Source: DASSUW01 sp963792385
GTDB taxonomy: Bacteria; Actinomycetota; Thermoleophilia; Solirubrobacterales; Solirubrobacteraceae
DNA: 64,000 nt
Direction of reading: 5' to 3'
Assembly: GCA_963792385.1 (NCBI GenBank)
Contig: CAWBVZ010000002.1
Coordinates: forward strand, 1 to 64,000
Part shown: in pieces, positions 8,719 to 16,986 of the stretch
Layout of the letters: each line of letters begins with the position of its first letter
Numbering within the stretch: the stretch's first letter is position 1
Program-made: the position numbers and the translations under genes
Notes under the pieces: generated by a model
What the model was told of the DNA's origin: nothing
What the model saw: the letters and a program-made list of their open reading frames with translations, nothing else
The model's database searches: none

Positions 8719-9183
8719 CTACTGCCGCGAGTACGCCACGCGCTGCCAGTTCGGCTCGGGCGAGAGCTCGATCGGCTCGTGGTCGTGCTCCGGCTGGACG
8801 TAGCCGAACGTGTTCGTCACCTCGTCGAACACGACGTCCAGCTCGCCCTCCTTCACGCGCTGGTCGAGCCAGGCGGAGCGGAACACGAGCCGGCGCAGCC
8901 AGTGCACCAGCGAGCGGTCGGACGGGCCAACCAGCTCGGGCCAGCAGTCGTTGACGTGCTCGCCGAGCCGGGACGCCGGATCCTGAATCTCGCCGTTGAC
9001 GGCGAGGTTCACGAGGTCCTCGAGCTCGGTGGGGTCCAGGCGCCCGCCGACAAAGCCGAGCTTGCGCGCGGCCTGCTCGACGCGCTCCGAAAAATCACGT
9101 TCGTTGAACGTAAAACGGAGCTCGCCGTATTCGAGGACGTAGTCCTGTCCGGAGTCGTAGTTGCCGCGGCGCATCGGGTCCAT
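8719..9183 (-). CDS. Hypothetical protein, 154 residues
   Basis: A soluble, acidic protein starting at the ATG at 9183 (MDPMRRGNYD; an ATG three codons in is also possible). It has no signal peptide or membrane segment. The text is well composed (ELEDLVNLAVNGEIQDPASRLGEHV, then VHWLRRLVFRSAWLDQRV and an acidic tail with FGYVQPEHDHE), with codon use like that of true genes here. It converges on the rho-like gene with only 7 nt between stops. I do not recognise the family. The single tryptophan/arginine-rich helix could bind a partner protein, but nothing specific is visible. Confidence 0.65.
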   Translation of the reverse strand: MDPMRRGNYDSGQDYVLEYGELRFTFNERDFSERVEQAARKLGFVGGRLDPTELEDLVNLAVNGEIQDPASRLGEHVNDCWPELVGPSDRSLVHWLRRLVFRSAWLDQRVKEGELDVVFDEVTNTFGYVQPEHDHEPIELSPEPNWQRVAYSRQ

Positions 9184-9266
9184 GATTGGTCGGCCCGGAG
9201 TCCCGCCCGGGGCGTCTGCATCTTAGGCGCGAGTCCTCCTCGCGCGCCGCTCGTGAGACAGATCTT

Positions 9267-9671
9267 TCACTCGGCGCAGCGTTCGCGGAGGTCGAACGCG
9301 CGGACGGCGTCCGGCGCCTCGTCCGGCCAGTCGAAGAAGCGCTTGTTCACGCACTGGAAGTCTGCCAGCCCGCGCCCGTCATACGCCTGCTCGACGGTGA
9401 ATCGGCAGCGCCGCAGCGGGGCGTTGGCGAGCCGCACGGTGCCGAACCCGGCCCGGGTGCGCTCGGCCTCGCGGAACATGTCGACGTCGATCTCGCTCGA
9501 GAACACCTGCTGCAGACAGCCCATGAAGCGGCGGCCCGTGAGCGGGTCGTCGTAGGCGTACAGGTTCGGGCACGAATCGGCTACGCAGGTGGCCGGCGCG
9601 ATCACACGGTCGCAGAACGTCGAGCAGCGTCTGCATTCGTTGATCTCGGTGCGCCGGACGATCCGCGCCAT
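9267..9671 (-). CDS. Small cysteine-rich protein, possible metal-binding
   Basis: 134 residues beginning MARIVRRTEINECRRC. Six cysteines fall within the first 52 residues in the pattern CxxCxxxC...C...C...C, set in a conserved-looking frame (APATCVADSCPNLYAYDD and TGRRFMGCLQQVF), and three more occur later. The spacing suggests a zinc or iron-sulfur site, or a set of structural disulfides. There is no signal peptide, so a cytoplasmic metal site is the better guess. It sits between the 154-residue protein and the HD-GYP gene on the same strand, with 83 and 24 nt gaps. I do not recognise a named family. Confidence 0.6.
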   Translation of the reverse strand: MARIVRRTEINECRRCSTFCDRVIAPATCVADSCPNLYAYDDPLTGRRFMGCLQQVFSSEIDVDMFREAERTRAGFGTVRLANAPLRRCRFTVEQAYDGRGLADFQCVNKRFFDWPDEAPDAVRAFDLRERCAE

Positions 9672-9695
9672 TGCGGAAGTCTACGCCCACGGGGG

Positions 9696-11039
9696 CTACG
9701 CTGCGAGCGGACGTTCGTCCGCTCTGGGGCGCACGCCGACGACCGCGAGCAGCGCATCCACGACGGTCGGATCGAACTGCGTGGCGGAGCAGCGCACCAG
9801 TTCCGCGGCCGCCAGGTCGGCGGGCATCGCCTTGCGGTACGGCCGCGTCGTGGTCATCGCGTTGTAGGCGTCGCAGCAGCAGACGATCCGCGCTTCGAGC
9901 GGGATCTCCGCGCCGGCGAGGCCGTCTGGGTAGCCGCCGCCGTCCCAGCGCTCGTGAGAGCCGCGCACGATCGCGCCGACCTCACGCATGAAGCCGCCGA
10001 CGTTGTCGAGCATCCGCTGGCCCTCGATCGTGTGCCCACGCATCACCCGCCACTCGTCGTCGTCGAGCGGGCCGGGCTTGTTGAGGATCTCGTTCGGGAT
10101 CGCGACCTTGCCGACGTCGTGCAGCAGGGCGCCGAACTCGACGTTGCGCCGGCGCTCGTCGGTCAGGCCGAGCTGGTCGGCGACCGCGAGCGCGAGCTCG
10201 ACGACGGCGCGCGTGTGCTTGCCCGTGTAGGCGTCGTCCGCGTCCACGACCTCGGCGAGCACCATGGCGGTGCCGCGATAAGCGCCGTTGAGCTCGGTCA
10301 GCTGCACCAGGCGCGTGCGCCGCTCGCTCGCGAACACGGCCAGGACGCCGAACAGCGGGATCATCAGGGTCAGGTACCACGGGGACTCGTCGATCGCAAA
10401 GGCGGCGAGGAGGCCGACCGGCGCGAGCGCGATATCGACCACGTAGACCATCGAGGCCTGCCGGAGGTGCTCGGTGAGGCTCGCGCGCGGCGTTGCCAGG
10501 TGTTCCCACAGCAGGGAGACGCCCAGGTCCGTCCCGATCTGGGCAGCGAGCATCGCGAGCAGCAGCAGCGCGCCCACCTCGGCCGGACCGGGCGAGCCCG
10601 CGAGCGCGAGGACCGTCGCCGGCCCGACCGTGAACCAGGCGTTGCCGGGCGAGATCAGTAGGCGCCAACGCGCTGTCTTTCCCCGCACCGCGTCGGGCAC
10701 GCGCGAGGCGAAGATCGCCGCCGCCATCGTGACCGGGACCAGCCACGGGGGGAGCAGGAAGAGGGTCGGGACGAGTGCGAGCTGCACCGGCGCCGTCCAT
10801 CCGAGCGGGAGGTCGAAGCGGGCGCCGATGGCGAGCGTGATCAGCGTGCCGCAGAGCAGCACCATCAGCGGGTCGGCCGGAACCGTGTGGGGGCCGAAGA
10901 CGTAGAGCGCCACGACGGCCCCGACGAGGCTCACGAGGATCACAAGGTCCGCGCGCAGCTCCACCGCGGACGGCTGCGCCTCGCCGACGGCGAGGTCCTC
11001 CTCGGCGGGAGTGACGTGTGTGAGCGTGAGTGGCGGCAT
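9696..11039 (-). CDS. Membrane HD-GYP domain phosphodiesterase
   Basis: 447 residues from the ATG at 11039 (MPPLTLTHV). Residues 35-215 form six to seven hydrophobic segments, an integral membrane sensor. Residues 240-430 are an HD-GYP domain: GKHTRAVVELALAVA, HDVGKVAIPNEILNKPG, HTIEGQRML, the second metal histidine pair in SHERWDGGGYPDGL, and the CCDAYNAMTTTRPYR helix. HD-GYP proteins hydrolyse cyclic di-GMP to GMP. All expected metal ligands appear intact, so the enzyme is probably active. It is divergent from the tandem secreted paralogues across a 129-nt gap. A second HD-GYP protein, fused to GGDEF, is at 52222. Confidence 0.9.
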   Translation of the reverse strand: MPPLTLTHVTPAEEDLAVGEAQPSAVELRADLVILVSLVGAVVALYVFGPHTVPADPLMVLLCGTLITLAIGARFDLPLGWTAPVQLALVPTLFLLPPWLVPVTMAAAIFASRVPDAVRGKTARWRLLISPGNAWFTVGPATVLALAGSPGPAEVGALLLLAMLAAQIGTDLGVSLLWEHLATPRASLTEHLRQASMVYVVDIALAPVGLLAAFAIDESPWYLTLMIPLFGVLAVFASERRTRLVQLTELNGAYRGTAMVLAEVVDADDAYTGKHTRAVVELALAVADQLGLTDERRRNVEFGALLHDVGKVAIPNEILNKPGPLDDDEWRVMRGHTIEGQRMLDNVGGFMREVGAIVRGSHERWDGGGYPDGLAGAEIPLEARIVCCCDAYNAMTTTRPYRKAMPADLAAAELVRCSATQFDPTVVDALLAVVGVRPRADERPLAA

Positions 11040-11168
11040 GGGCAACTGGCGAGCCCGATGGCTCGACCAGGAAATCGGCCGAGGCGTTACGCGCTTTAGC
11101 CTGCGGCGACTAGGACGTCCGTCCGCTCGGCTCCTGCGTGCCGGCCTGGGGCCGATGGCAAGAGCAAC

Positions 11169-11879
11169 ATGACGTTGACCGACCAAGGGACGGACCCCAT
11201 TCTTCATCTCAAGCCCGCCAGGCTGGCCGCTGGCCTCGCTGTCGTGATCGCATCCATCGGACTGATGGCGCCAGTCGCCGATGCGGCCGGCAAGAATGCC
11301 GAGAAGACCGAGAAGGTCGGCAAGGTCAAGACCGAGGCCGGATCCCTGGCCCCGAAGAAGTCCGCCGCCGCTGCCCCTTGTGCCGACCGCACGTTCGCCA
11401 AGGTGTTCAGCGCCTGGCACGACAACGCGCTCTACACGCTCGCCGGCGGCGGCGACTTCGAGACGCAGGCCGAAGGCTGGACGCTCGAGGGCGCGGCATC
11501 GATCGCGGCCGACAGCCCGCCGTTCCTCCTCGGCACGGAGCTCGGCGTGTCATCGCTCGAGCTCACGGCCGGCGCCACGGCGGTCAGCCCGCCGATCTGC
11601 GTCGCGCGTGGGTTCAAGAGCTTCCGGTTCGCGGCACGTTCGGTGAGCGCCGACCAGGGCGCCCTGCGCGTTCAGGTGCTCTACGCCAGCGGCAAGAAGA
11701 AGTCCCCGCGCCGCGTCCGGCCGGGCGCCGAGTGGGCGCCGACGCGCAAGCTGTCGCTCGCGCAGGGTCTGTTCCACGTCCGTCGGCGCGCCTCGACCGC
11801 GATCCAGCTGCGCTTCACGGCGTCCGCGGGCACCGTGCGGATCGACGACGTCTACGTCGACCCGTTCCTCCGGCGCTAG
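11169..11879 (+). CDS. Secreted protein, first of two tandem paralogues
   Basis: 236 residues. The N-terminal half has a hydrophobic export segment (LAAGLAVVIASIGLMAPVADA) after a 20-residue lead, then a lysine-rich linker. The conserved body starts at CADRTFAKVFSAWHD and runs through YTLAGGGDFET, WTLEGAAS, SLELTAGATAVSPPICV and FRFAARS to the terminal RIDDVYVDPFLRR. The same landmarks in the same order occur in the gene at 11972, so the pair arose by duplication. The body has the look of a carbohydrate-binding, jelly-roll type domain (GDFE...GWTL opening, DDVYVDP ending), but no ligand is visible. A hairpin follows at 11896. Confidence 0.75.
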   Translation: MTLTDQGTDPILHLKPARLAAGLAVVIASIGLMAPVADAAGKNAEKTEKVGKVKTEAGSLAPKKSAAAAPCADRTFAKVFSAWHDNALYTLAGGGDFETQAEGWTLEGAASIAADSPPFLLGTELGVSSLELTAGATAVSPPICVARGFKSFRFAARSVSADQGALRVQVLYASGKKKSPRRVRPGAEWAPTRKLSLAQGLFHVRRRASTAIQLRFTASAGTVRIDDVYVDPFLRR

Positions 11880-11895
11880 CCGAAAACATTCGTCC

Positions 11896-11924
11896 GGTGC
11901 GGTCCGGAAGCGACGGACCGCGCC
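11896..11924 (+). terminator. Hairpin after the first secreted paralogue
   Basis: GGTGCGGTCCG (11896-11906) pairs with 11914-11924 over a 7-nt loop, with one wobble. It begins 16 nt after the stop. There is no U tract; it probably ends or partly attenuates transcription before the second paralogue, which has its own ribosome site. Confidence 0.6.
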
Positions 11925-11971
11925 GATAGCTGTGGTGACACGGAAGTCCGACTTGAACGAAAGGAGTCGTC

Positions 11972-12553
11972 TTGCGCCGCATCACCCGCTCCAAGCTGGC
12001 CCGTTGCGTGGCCATCACAACTGCATCACTGACTCTCACCGTTCCCGCGGCCCAGGCCGCGAACGTCGCCACCACCGAGGCCACCTGTGCTCCGCGCGTC
12101 TTCACCACCACGTTCGCGAAGTGGGGCGACACCGCGCTGTACACGCTGGCCCCAGGCGGCGACTTCGAGTCCGCAGCCTCCGGTTGGACGCTCACGGGGA
12201 GCGCCGCGCGGGTTGCCGGGAGCTCGCCGTTCGCGAGCGGTCGCTCGTCGCTGTCGCTGCCGGCCGGCACGTCGGCTCTGAGCCCGCCGATCTGCGTCGA
12301 GAAGGGCTACCCGAGCTGGCGGTTCGCCGCGCGTTCCACTGGCGGCAAGCTGTCTGTCGAGGTTGTCTATTCCAAGAAGACGAAGGAGAACGTCACGGTC
12401 ACGCCGGCGGCGTCATGGGGGCTGACCCCGGTGCTCCGCCTCTCACAGGGGCAGTTCGGCAACGGTGCGGCATACATCCAGTTCCGCCTCACCGCGTCGG
12501 GTGCGACCGTCGGCGTCGACGACGTCTACGTCGACCCGTTCCTCCGCCGCTAG
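11972..12553 (+). CDS. Secreted protein, second tandem paralogue
   Basis: 193 residues from a TTG at 11972, chosen because AAGGAG lies 5 nt upstream (11961-11966) and because it yields a proper signal peptide (CVAITTASLTLTVPAAQA). The mature part aligns with the gene at 11169 through CAPRVFTTTFAKWGD, YTLAPGGDFESAASGWTL, SLPAGTSALSPPICVEKG, WRFAARS and the identical DDVYVDPFLRR ending, but lacks that protein's lysine-rich linker. The two conserved cysteines (start of the domain and PPICV) could form a disulfide outside the cell. No catalytic motif is visible; a surface or binding role is inferred. Confidence 0.78.
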   Translation: MRRITRSKLARCVAITTASLTLTVPAAQAANVATTEATCAPRVFTTTFAKWGDTALYTLAPGGDFESAASGWTLTGSAARVAGSSPFASGRSSLSLPAGTSALSPPICVEKGYPSWRFAARSTGGKLSVEVVYSKKTKENVTVTPAASWGLTPVLRLSQGQFGNGAAYIQFRLTASGATVGVDDVYVDPFLRR

Positions 12554-12569
12554 CCAGTCGGGGGTGCCA

Positions 12570-12596
12570 GCCGGGGCGAGGATTTTTCGCCCCGGC
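12570..12596 (+). terminator. GC-rich hairpin between secreted paralogue and response regulator
   Basis: GCCGGGGCGA (12570-12579) pairs perfectly with 12587-12596 over the loop GGATTTT. It lies 16 nt after the stop of the secreted protein and ends 12 nt before the response-regulator ATG, so it probably insulates the two and leaves little room for a separate leader. Confidence 0.65.
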
Positions 12597-12608
12597 CTAC
12601 TCGTCGGC

Positions 12609-13337
12609 ATGCCCGCCGACCCGACGACCATCCTGCTGGTGGAGGACGACCCGGTCCTCCGGACCTTCCTGGCCGACAACCTGACCGCCGACGGCTACGA
12701 GCTGATCGTGGCCGAGACGGTGCGGGACGGCCTGCGCGAGCTGGAGTACAAGCGGCCTGATCTCGCGATCGTCGATCTCGGGCTGCCCGACGGGTCCGGG
12801 CTCGATCTCATCGCGCGCGTGCGGGCGGCCGACGGCGTCGCGTCGCGGCTCGACCCCGACGTGCCTCTCGTGGTGCTGTCCGGGCGCGCGACCGAGCTGG
12901 ACCGCGTCCGCGGCTTCGAGCGCGGCGCCGACGATTTCGTCGCGAAGCCATTCTCGTACGGTGAGTTGCGGCTGCGGCTGGGCGCCGTGCTGCGGCGTAC
13001 GCACGAGCGGCGCGGCCGCGGGCGGCTGCGGGTCGGCGAGCTCGAGCTCGACCCGGCGTCACGCGAGGTGCGGCTGCGCGGGCAGCGTGTGCTGCTGTCG
13101 CAGAAGGAGTTCGCGCTGTTGCGCGCGCTCGCCGCCGATCCCACGCGCGTGCTGACGAAGGAAGAGCTGCTGCGCGACGTCTGGGGCTTCAGATCGCTCG
13201 GCACGACCCGCACGCTCGACTCGCACGCCTGCCGCCTGCGCCACAAGCTCGGCGGCGGCGGCGACCGCTTCGTCGTCAATGTCTGGGGCGTTGGCTACAG
13301 GCTGGTCGACGGCCCGGTGGCGGAGATCGCGGCGTGA
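12609..13337 (+). CDS. OmpR/PhoB-family response regulator
   Basis: 242 residues from the ATG at 12609 (MPADPTTILLVEDD). The receiver domain (about 8-125) has the acidic pair in VEDDP, the phospho-acceptor aspartate in IVDLGLPDGSG, and the conserved lysine in AKPFSYGEL. The C-terminal winged helix (about 145-235) carries LSQKEFALLRALA, LTKEELLRDVWG, the recognition helix region TRTLDSHACRLRHKL, and the terminal VWGVGYRL. The histidine kinase gene overlaps its stop by 4 nt (GTGA), so the two form a pair, and cpaB follows in the same operon. Control of the pilus genes is a reasonable inference from this arrangement. Confidence 0.93.
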   Translation: MPADPTTILLVEDDPVLRTFLADNLTADGYELIVAETVRDGLRELEYKRPDLAIVDLGLPDGSGLDLIARVRAADGVASRLDPDVPLVVLSGRATELDRVRGFERGADDFVAKPFSYGELRLRLGAVLRRTHERRGRGRLRVGELELDPASREVRLRGQRVLLSQKEFALLRALAADPTRVLTKEELLRDVWGFRSLGTTRTLDSHACRLRHKLGGGGDRFVVNVWGVGYRLVDGPVAEIAA

Positions 13338-14008
13338 CCGGCTGGCTGGCGCTGCTCGCGTGGGCGCTGGGCGCGAGCGCGCTGCACCTGCGCGGCCGCC
13401 AGCGGCTCGTGCTCGCCGCACGCGCCGGTCACGAGGTGCGCGGCCCGCTGTGCGCGGCGCGGCTCGCCCTCGACGGGCTCGAGCGGTCGGCGCGGGTCGA
13501 GGCGATCGACCTCGAGCTGCGGCGGGCGTCACTGGCGCTCGACGACCTCGCGAGCGCGGAGCACGGCGGCCGCGGAGCCGAGCGGTTGCAGACCGTCGAT
13601 GTCGGCCGGCTGCTGTCCGACGCCGAGCAGGCGTGGCGCGCGCTGGCCGTCGCCCACGGCGCCGGCCTGGAGATCGACGCCGTGCGCGGCCGCGTGGTGG
13701 GCGACCGCCTGCGCCTCGCGCAGGCGTACGGGAACCTGGTCGCCAACGCCGTCGAACACGGCGGCGGATGTGTGCGCGTCCGCGCGTCGTCCGGGTCGGG
13801 CCGCATCAAGGTCGAGATCGCGGACGGCGGTCCCGGCCTTCCTGCGTCGATCCCGGCGCTGATCACCGCCGCGCGCGGGCGCCGCTCGCAGCGCGGCCAC
13901 GGCCTGGCGATCGCCGCGGCGATCGCGGAGCGCCACGGCGGCCGCCTCACCTCGGTCCCGGCCGACCGCGGCGCCCATCTCGTCCTGGATCTGCCCGAGG
14001 CGCCGTGA
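13334..14008 (+). CDS. Minimal sensor histidine kinase
   Basis: 224 residues, very short for a sensor kinase. A single hydrophobic stretch (WLALLAWALGASALHL) leads directly into the dimerisation/phospho-acceptor segment with the H-box GHEVRGPLCAARLALDGLE. The ATPase part has the N-box NLVANAVEHGG, the G1 box ADGGPGLPA and the G2 box GHGLAIAAAIAERHGG. There is no periplasmic loop, PAS or HAMP domain, so the signal is probably sensed through the membrane or a partner. It overlaps the response regulator upstream and cpaB downstream by 4 nt each, indicating translational coupling. Confidence 0.88.
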   Translation: MTGWLALLAWALGASALHLRGRQRLVLAARAGHEVRGPLCAARLALDGLERSARVEAIDLELRRASLALDDLASAEHGGRGAERLQTVDVGRLLSDAEQAWRALAVAHGAGLEIDAVRGRVVGDRLRLAQAYGNLVANAVEHGGGCVRVRASSGSGRIKVEIADGGPGLPASIPALITAARGRRSQRGHGLAIAAAIAERHGGRLTSVPADRGAHLVLDLPEAP

Positions 14009-14694
14009 GCCGGCGGCGGCGCGCGGCGCTGCTGCTCGGGCTCGCGTTGGCGCTCGGCACGCTCGCCGCCTCCGACGTCGCGCGCCGCGAGGCGGCGCTG
14101 CGCGACCAGATCGGACCGGCCGTCGCCGTGCTCGTCGCCGCACACCCTCTGGACGCCGGCCGGCGGCTCGCGCCGGGCGACCTCGCGCTGCGGCGGATGC
14201 CCGAGCGGTTCGCGCCCGCCGGCGGACCTGCCGTGCCGGAGCTGGTCCTCGGGCAGCGGCTCGCGGTCCCGGTCCCGGCGGGAGCGGCGGTCGGCGAGCA
14301 CATGCTCGCGCCCGCGCCCACGGCAGGCGCCGGAGTGCGCCGCGGCGAGCGCGCCGTCGAGGTCGTGGCGACCGGCTCTGCGGCGATCGCGGCGGGGGCG
14401 AGGGTGGACGTGCTCGTCACGCGCGAGCGCGGCAGCGGCGGCGGCGACACCGAGCTCGCGCTCGAGGACGTCGAGGTGCTCGCGACCCGCCCGGCACCAA
14501 ACCGCGACGACGGTGGCGGGGGCCCGCAGCGGGCAGCGACGCTCCGCGTGACCGTCCGCCAGGCGGTCTACCTCGCCGCTGCGGGCGCCTTCGCGCGCGA
14601 CATCCGGCTGCTCGCCCGCGCCCCCGGTGACCACCGGCTCGCCGGTCGCTCGACCGTCGGATCCGATTTGACGATGATCACTCCCGGTGGCTGA
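14005..14694 (+). CDS. cpaB: Flp pilus assembly protein CpaB (SAF domain)
   Basis: 229 residues from a GTG at 14005 overlapping the kinase stop. One N-terminal anchor (ALLLGLALALGTLAASDVA) is followed by a SAF-type domain (VLVAAHPLDAGRRLAPGDL, then LVLGQRLAVPVPAGAAVGEHML) and the RcpC/CpaB beta domain (ERAVEVVATGSAAIAAGARVDVLVT). CpaB proteins sit in the envelope and help Flp/Tad pilus subunits cross it. The other Tad genes (cpaF, tadB, tadC) resume at 16987 after an opposite-strand pair. The family name is well supported by the SAF domain plus this neighbourhood. No Flp pilin gene is visible beside it. Confidence 0.85.
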   Translation: MSRRRRAALLLGLALALGTLAASDVARREAALRDQIGPAVAVLVAAHPLDAGRRLAPGDLALRRMPERFAPAGGPAVPELVLGQRLAVPVPAGAAVGEHMLAPAPTAGAGVRRGERAVEVVATGSAAIAAGARVDVLVTRERGSGGGDTELALEDVEVLATRPAPNRDDGGGGPQRAATLRVTVRQAVYLAAAGAFARDIRLLARAPGDHRLAGRSTVGSDLTMITPGG

Positions 14695-14742
14695 TGCACT
14701 TGCGCTTCGGCCTCGAGACCTCGACCGACGGCGTCGAGTGGC

Positions 14743-15921
14743 TCACGTTCCTGGAAGGGGAGTACCACCGGCGGTGATCGCGCCCCAGTCGCCACCGGCG
14801 TTCAGGTCGCCGAGCAGGGCGAGGACGCCGAGCTCCATGCGGCGCATCAGCAGCGTCTGCGCCGGCATGCTCAGCCGGCGCATCACCGCGAAGTGGGGTG
14901 AGCGCGGCGGGTAGCCCAGCTCGAAGATCTCGCCGACCTGTCCCGGATCGATCCGGCGGAAGCCCGGGGCGATCATCCATCCGCCCGCGTCGGTGAGGTG
15001 CTCGAGCAGTGCACCGGGATCGAACGACTCGCCCTCCGGCAGGTAGCCGAGGCGCGAGAGCCCGTCATGCACGCCCTGCGCGTCCTCGTCGGCGACCGCG
15101 CGCATGATGTCGCCCTCGCCGTCCATCTCGTCACTGTCGACGTCGCGGAGCAGGCCGAAGTCGAGCACGCACAAGCGTCCGTCCGGGCTGACGATGCAGT
15201 TGTCCAGGTGCGGGTCGCCGGCGGCGATCCCCTCGTGCCGCGCGAGGCCGAAGTAGAAGCGGAAGGCGATCTCGCCGATCCGGTCGCGTTCGGCCTCGTC
15301 GAGCTGTCTGATTCCGTCGTGGTGCAGCCCGTCGACGTACTCGGTCACGAGCACCCGGCGCGTCGAAAGGTCCGTGTGCACGTGCGGCACACGCACGTCC
15401 GGATGGCTGCGGAACAGCCGCTCGATCCGGCGCTGGTGCTGGGCTTCGACCTCGTAGTCGAGCTCGTCGGAGATCCGCTCGCGGAGCTCGGCCAGCAGCG
15501 CGCCGGCGTCGAGTCCCGGCGCGAGCCGCTTGAGGATCGGCGCGACGACCCCGAGGCTGCGCAGGTCCGCCTCGACCGCCTCGGCCACGCGCGCGTGCTG
15601 AACCTTGACCGCCACGTCGTCGCCGTCGTCGGTGCGCGCGCGATGGACCTGGCCGAGCGAGGCGAGGGCGAACGGTTCCTCGTCGATGTCGGCGAACACC
15701 TTGCCGACGCGGGCGCCGAGGTCCTGTTCGATCACCTTTCGCACGGCGGAGAAGGGGACTGCCTCGGCGCCGTCCGGCAGCGCACCGAGCGCCGGCTCGC
15801 CGTCGAGCTGGACCATCGAGAGGAACTGCCTGACCTTCGGGCCGGCGCCCTTCAGCCGCCCGAGCTGCGCTCCGAGCTCCTCGGCCAGCGCAAGCGTGCG
15901 CGCGTCCTCGCGCTCGCTCAT
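14743..15921 (-). CDS. ABC1/AarF (UbiB) family atypical kinase
   Basis: 392 residues from the ATG at 15921. The UbiB-family hallmarks are present: a KxGQ-like motif that reads KVRQFLSM (about 28-36, where the glycine is replaced), the alanine-rich loop FALASLGQVHRA, the lysine in VAVKVQH, EAQHQRRIERL, the catalytic loop DPHLDNCIV and the metal motif LDFGLL. Members are atypical kinases/ATPases tied to lipid or quinone metabolism. Its start overlaps the end of the downstream-facing hydrolase gene by 4 nt (15918-15921), so the two form an operon on the minus strand inserted between cpaB and cpaF. The substrate is unknown. Confidence 0.9.
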   Translation of the reverse strand: MSEREDARTLALAEELGAQLGRLKGAGPKVRQFLSMVQLDGEPALGALPDGAEAVPFSAVRKVIEQDLGARVGKVFADIDEEPFALASLGQVHRARTDDGDDVAVKVQHARVAEAVEADLRSLGVVAPILKRLAPGLDAGALLAELRERISDELDYEVEAQHQRRIERLFRSHPDVRVPHVHTDLSTRRVLVTEYVDGLHHDGIRQLDEAERDRIGEIAFRFYFGLARHEGIAAGDPHLDNCIVSPDGRLCVLDFGLLRDVDSDEMDGEGDIMRAVADEDAQGVHDGLSRLGYLPEGESFDPGALLEHLTDAGGWMIAPGFRRIDPGQVGEIFELGYPPRSPHFAVMRRLSMPAQTLLMRRMELGVLALLGDLNAGGDWGAITAGGTPLPGT

Positions 15922-16841
15922 TGCTTGCCGGCGCCGCTCAACAGCTCGCGCCAGCGGGTCGAATCGACCACCGCGGGCTCGGTCGTCTCCATGAAGTCGG
16001 TCAGCAGCCGCACGAACCGGAGCGGGTCGTCGAGGTGTGGGAAGTGGCCCGCCTCGGGGAAGATCTCGAGCCGGCTGTCCGGGACCAGCTCGTGGGCGGC
16101 GTGGGCGTGCTTCACCGGGATGATCGGGTCGCGGCCGCCCCAGACGAGCAGGAACGGGATCGTCTGCGCGAGGTAGAGGCGATCGCTCGCGTTGATCCGC
16201 TGGCCGCCGGGATCGACGAGCGTCCTGAGCGTATGCAGGAAGGCCGCGCGCGCCTCGCCGTCCGAGAGCGACGCGTGCCCGCGGAGGATCTCGCCGAGGT
16301 CCGTGTGCACGCGCAGCCCGACGCGGCCGAGGAGCCGTCCGAGCACGCGGCCGGCGCCGAGCACCTGCTCGTTCACCAGCAACGGGATCACGAGCTCGGA
16401 GCCCGGGAGGCTGGCCGCCCGCAGCAGCGCGGTGATGTCGCGACCGAGCCCGCCGCTGCTCACGAGCACCAGCCGTTCGCAGTGCTCGGGGAACTGGTAG
16501 GCGAGCTGCATCGCCACGCCGCCGCCGAGCGAATGGCCGACGAACGTCGCCCGCTCGTGACCGAGCGCGATCAGGAGATCGCGGATCCCGTTCGCGTAGG
16601 CGCCCAGCGAGTAGTCGCCGCGCGGTTTGGCCGATTCGCCGTGGCCGAGCAGATCGGGAGCGATGACGGTGTAGCGCTCGGCCAGGTACGGGAGCAGCCT
16701 GGCCCAGGTGGCCGACGTCGAGGTGATGCCGTGGACGAGTACCAGCACCGGGCCGCTGCCCGCCGACCGATAGAAGAACCGGTGCCCGTGCAGCGAGATC
16801 TCGTGCAGTCCGTCGAGCTTCGGCTCGTTCGGTCGTGACAT
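15918..16841 (-). CDS. Alpha/beta-fold hydrolase
   Basis: 307 residues from the ATG at 16841 (MSRPNEPKLDG). The fold is clear: the oxyanion loop VLVHGITSTSATW (about residue 38), DLLGHGES, the nucleophile elbow VGHSLGGGVAMQ (serine), the acid in LLVWGGRDPIIPV, and the catalytic histidine in EAGHFPHLDDP. The complete Ser-Asp-His triad suggests an active esterase, lipase or related hydrolase. There is no signal peptide. It is the first gene of a two-gene unit with the ABC1-family kinase, an arrangement that hints at lipid or isoprenoid substrates, but specificity cannot be read from the sequence. Confidence 0.92.
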   Translation of the reverse strand: MSRPNEPKLDGLHEISLHGHRFFYRSAGSGPVLVLVHGITSTSATWARLLPYLAERYTVIAPDLLGHGESAKPRGDYSLGAYANGIRDLLIALGHERATFVGHSLGGGVAMQLAYQFPEHCERLVLVSSGGLGRDITALLRAASLPGSELVIPLLVNEQVLGAGRVLGRLLGRVGLRVHTDLGEILRGHASLSDGEARAAFLHTLRTLVDPGGQRINASDRLYLAQTIPFLLVWGGRDPIIPVKHAHAAHELVPDSRLEIFPEAGHFPHLDDPLRFVRLLTDFMETTEPAVVDSTRWRELLSGAGKQ

Positions 16842-16986
16842 ATGTCGCGAGGGCGCGGACCGTCCGGGAGGGGCGCGGATGCGCCTCTTCTGTAGCCCGA
16901 GGGGACTACGCGCGCCCCACCTCCTCGCGTCGAGTTTAGCTTCCGGCCGGGGGCGAAGCTCCGCCGCGGCGCCCTCTTTACGGGAT

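Noticed and set aside
11040..11168. Cyclic di-GMP riboswitch in the gap between the HD-GYP gene and the secreted paralogues
   Set aside because: Only a small GAGCC/GGCTC hairpin is visible; the conserved GEMM segments are absent.
14694..14777. 27-codon ORF overlapping the cpaB stop by one base and running into the ABC1 kinase gene
   Set aside because: No ribosome site, overlap with a real gene on the other strand, and too short to judge.
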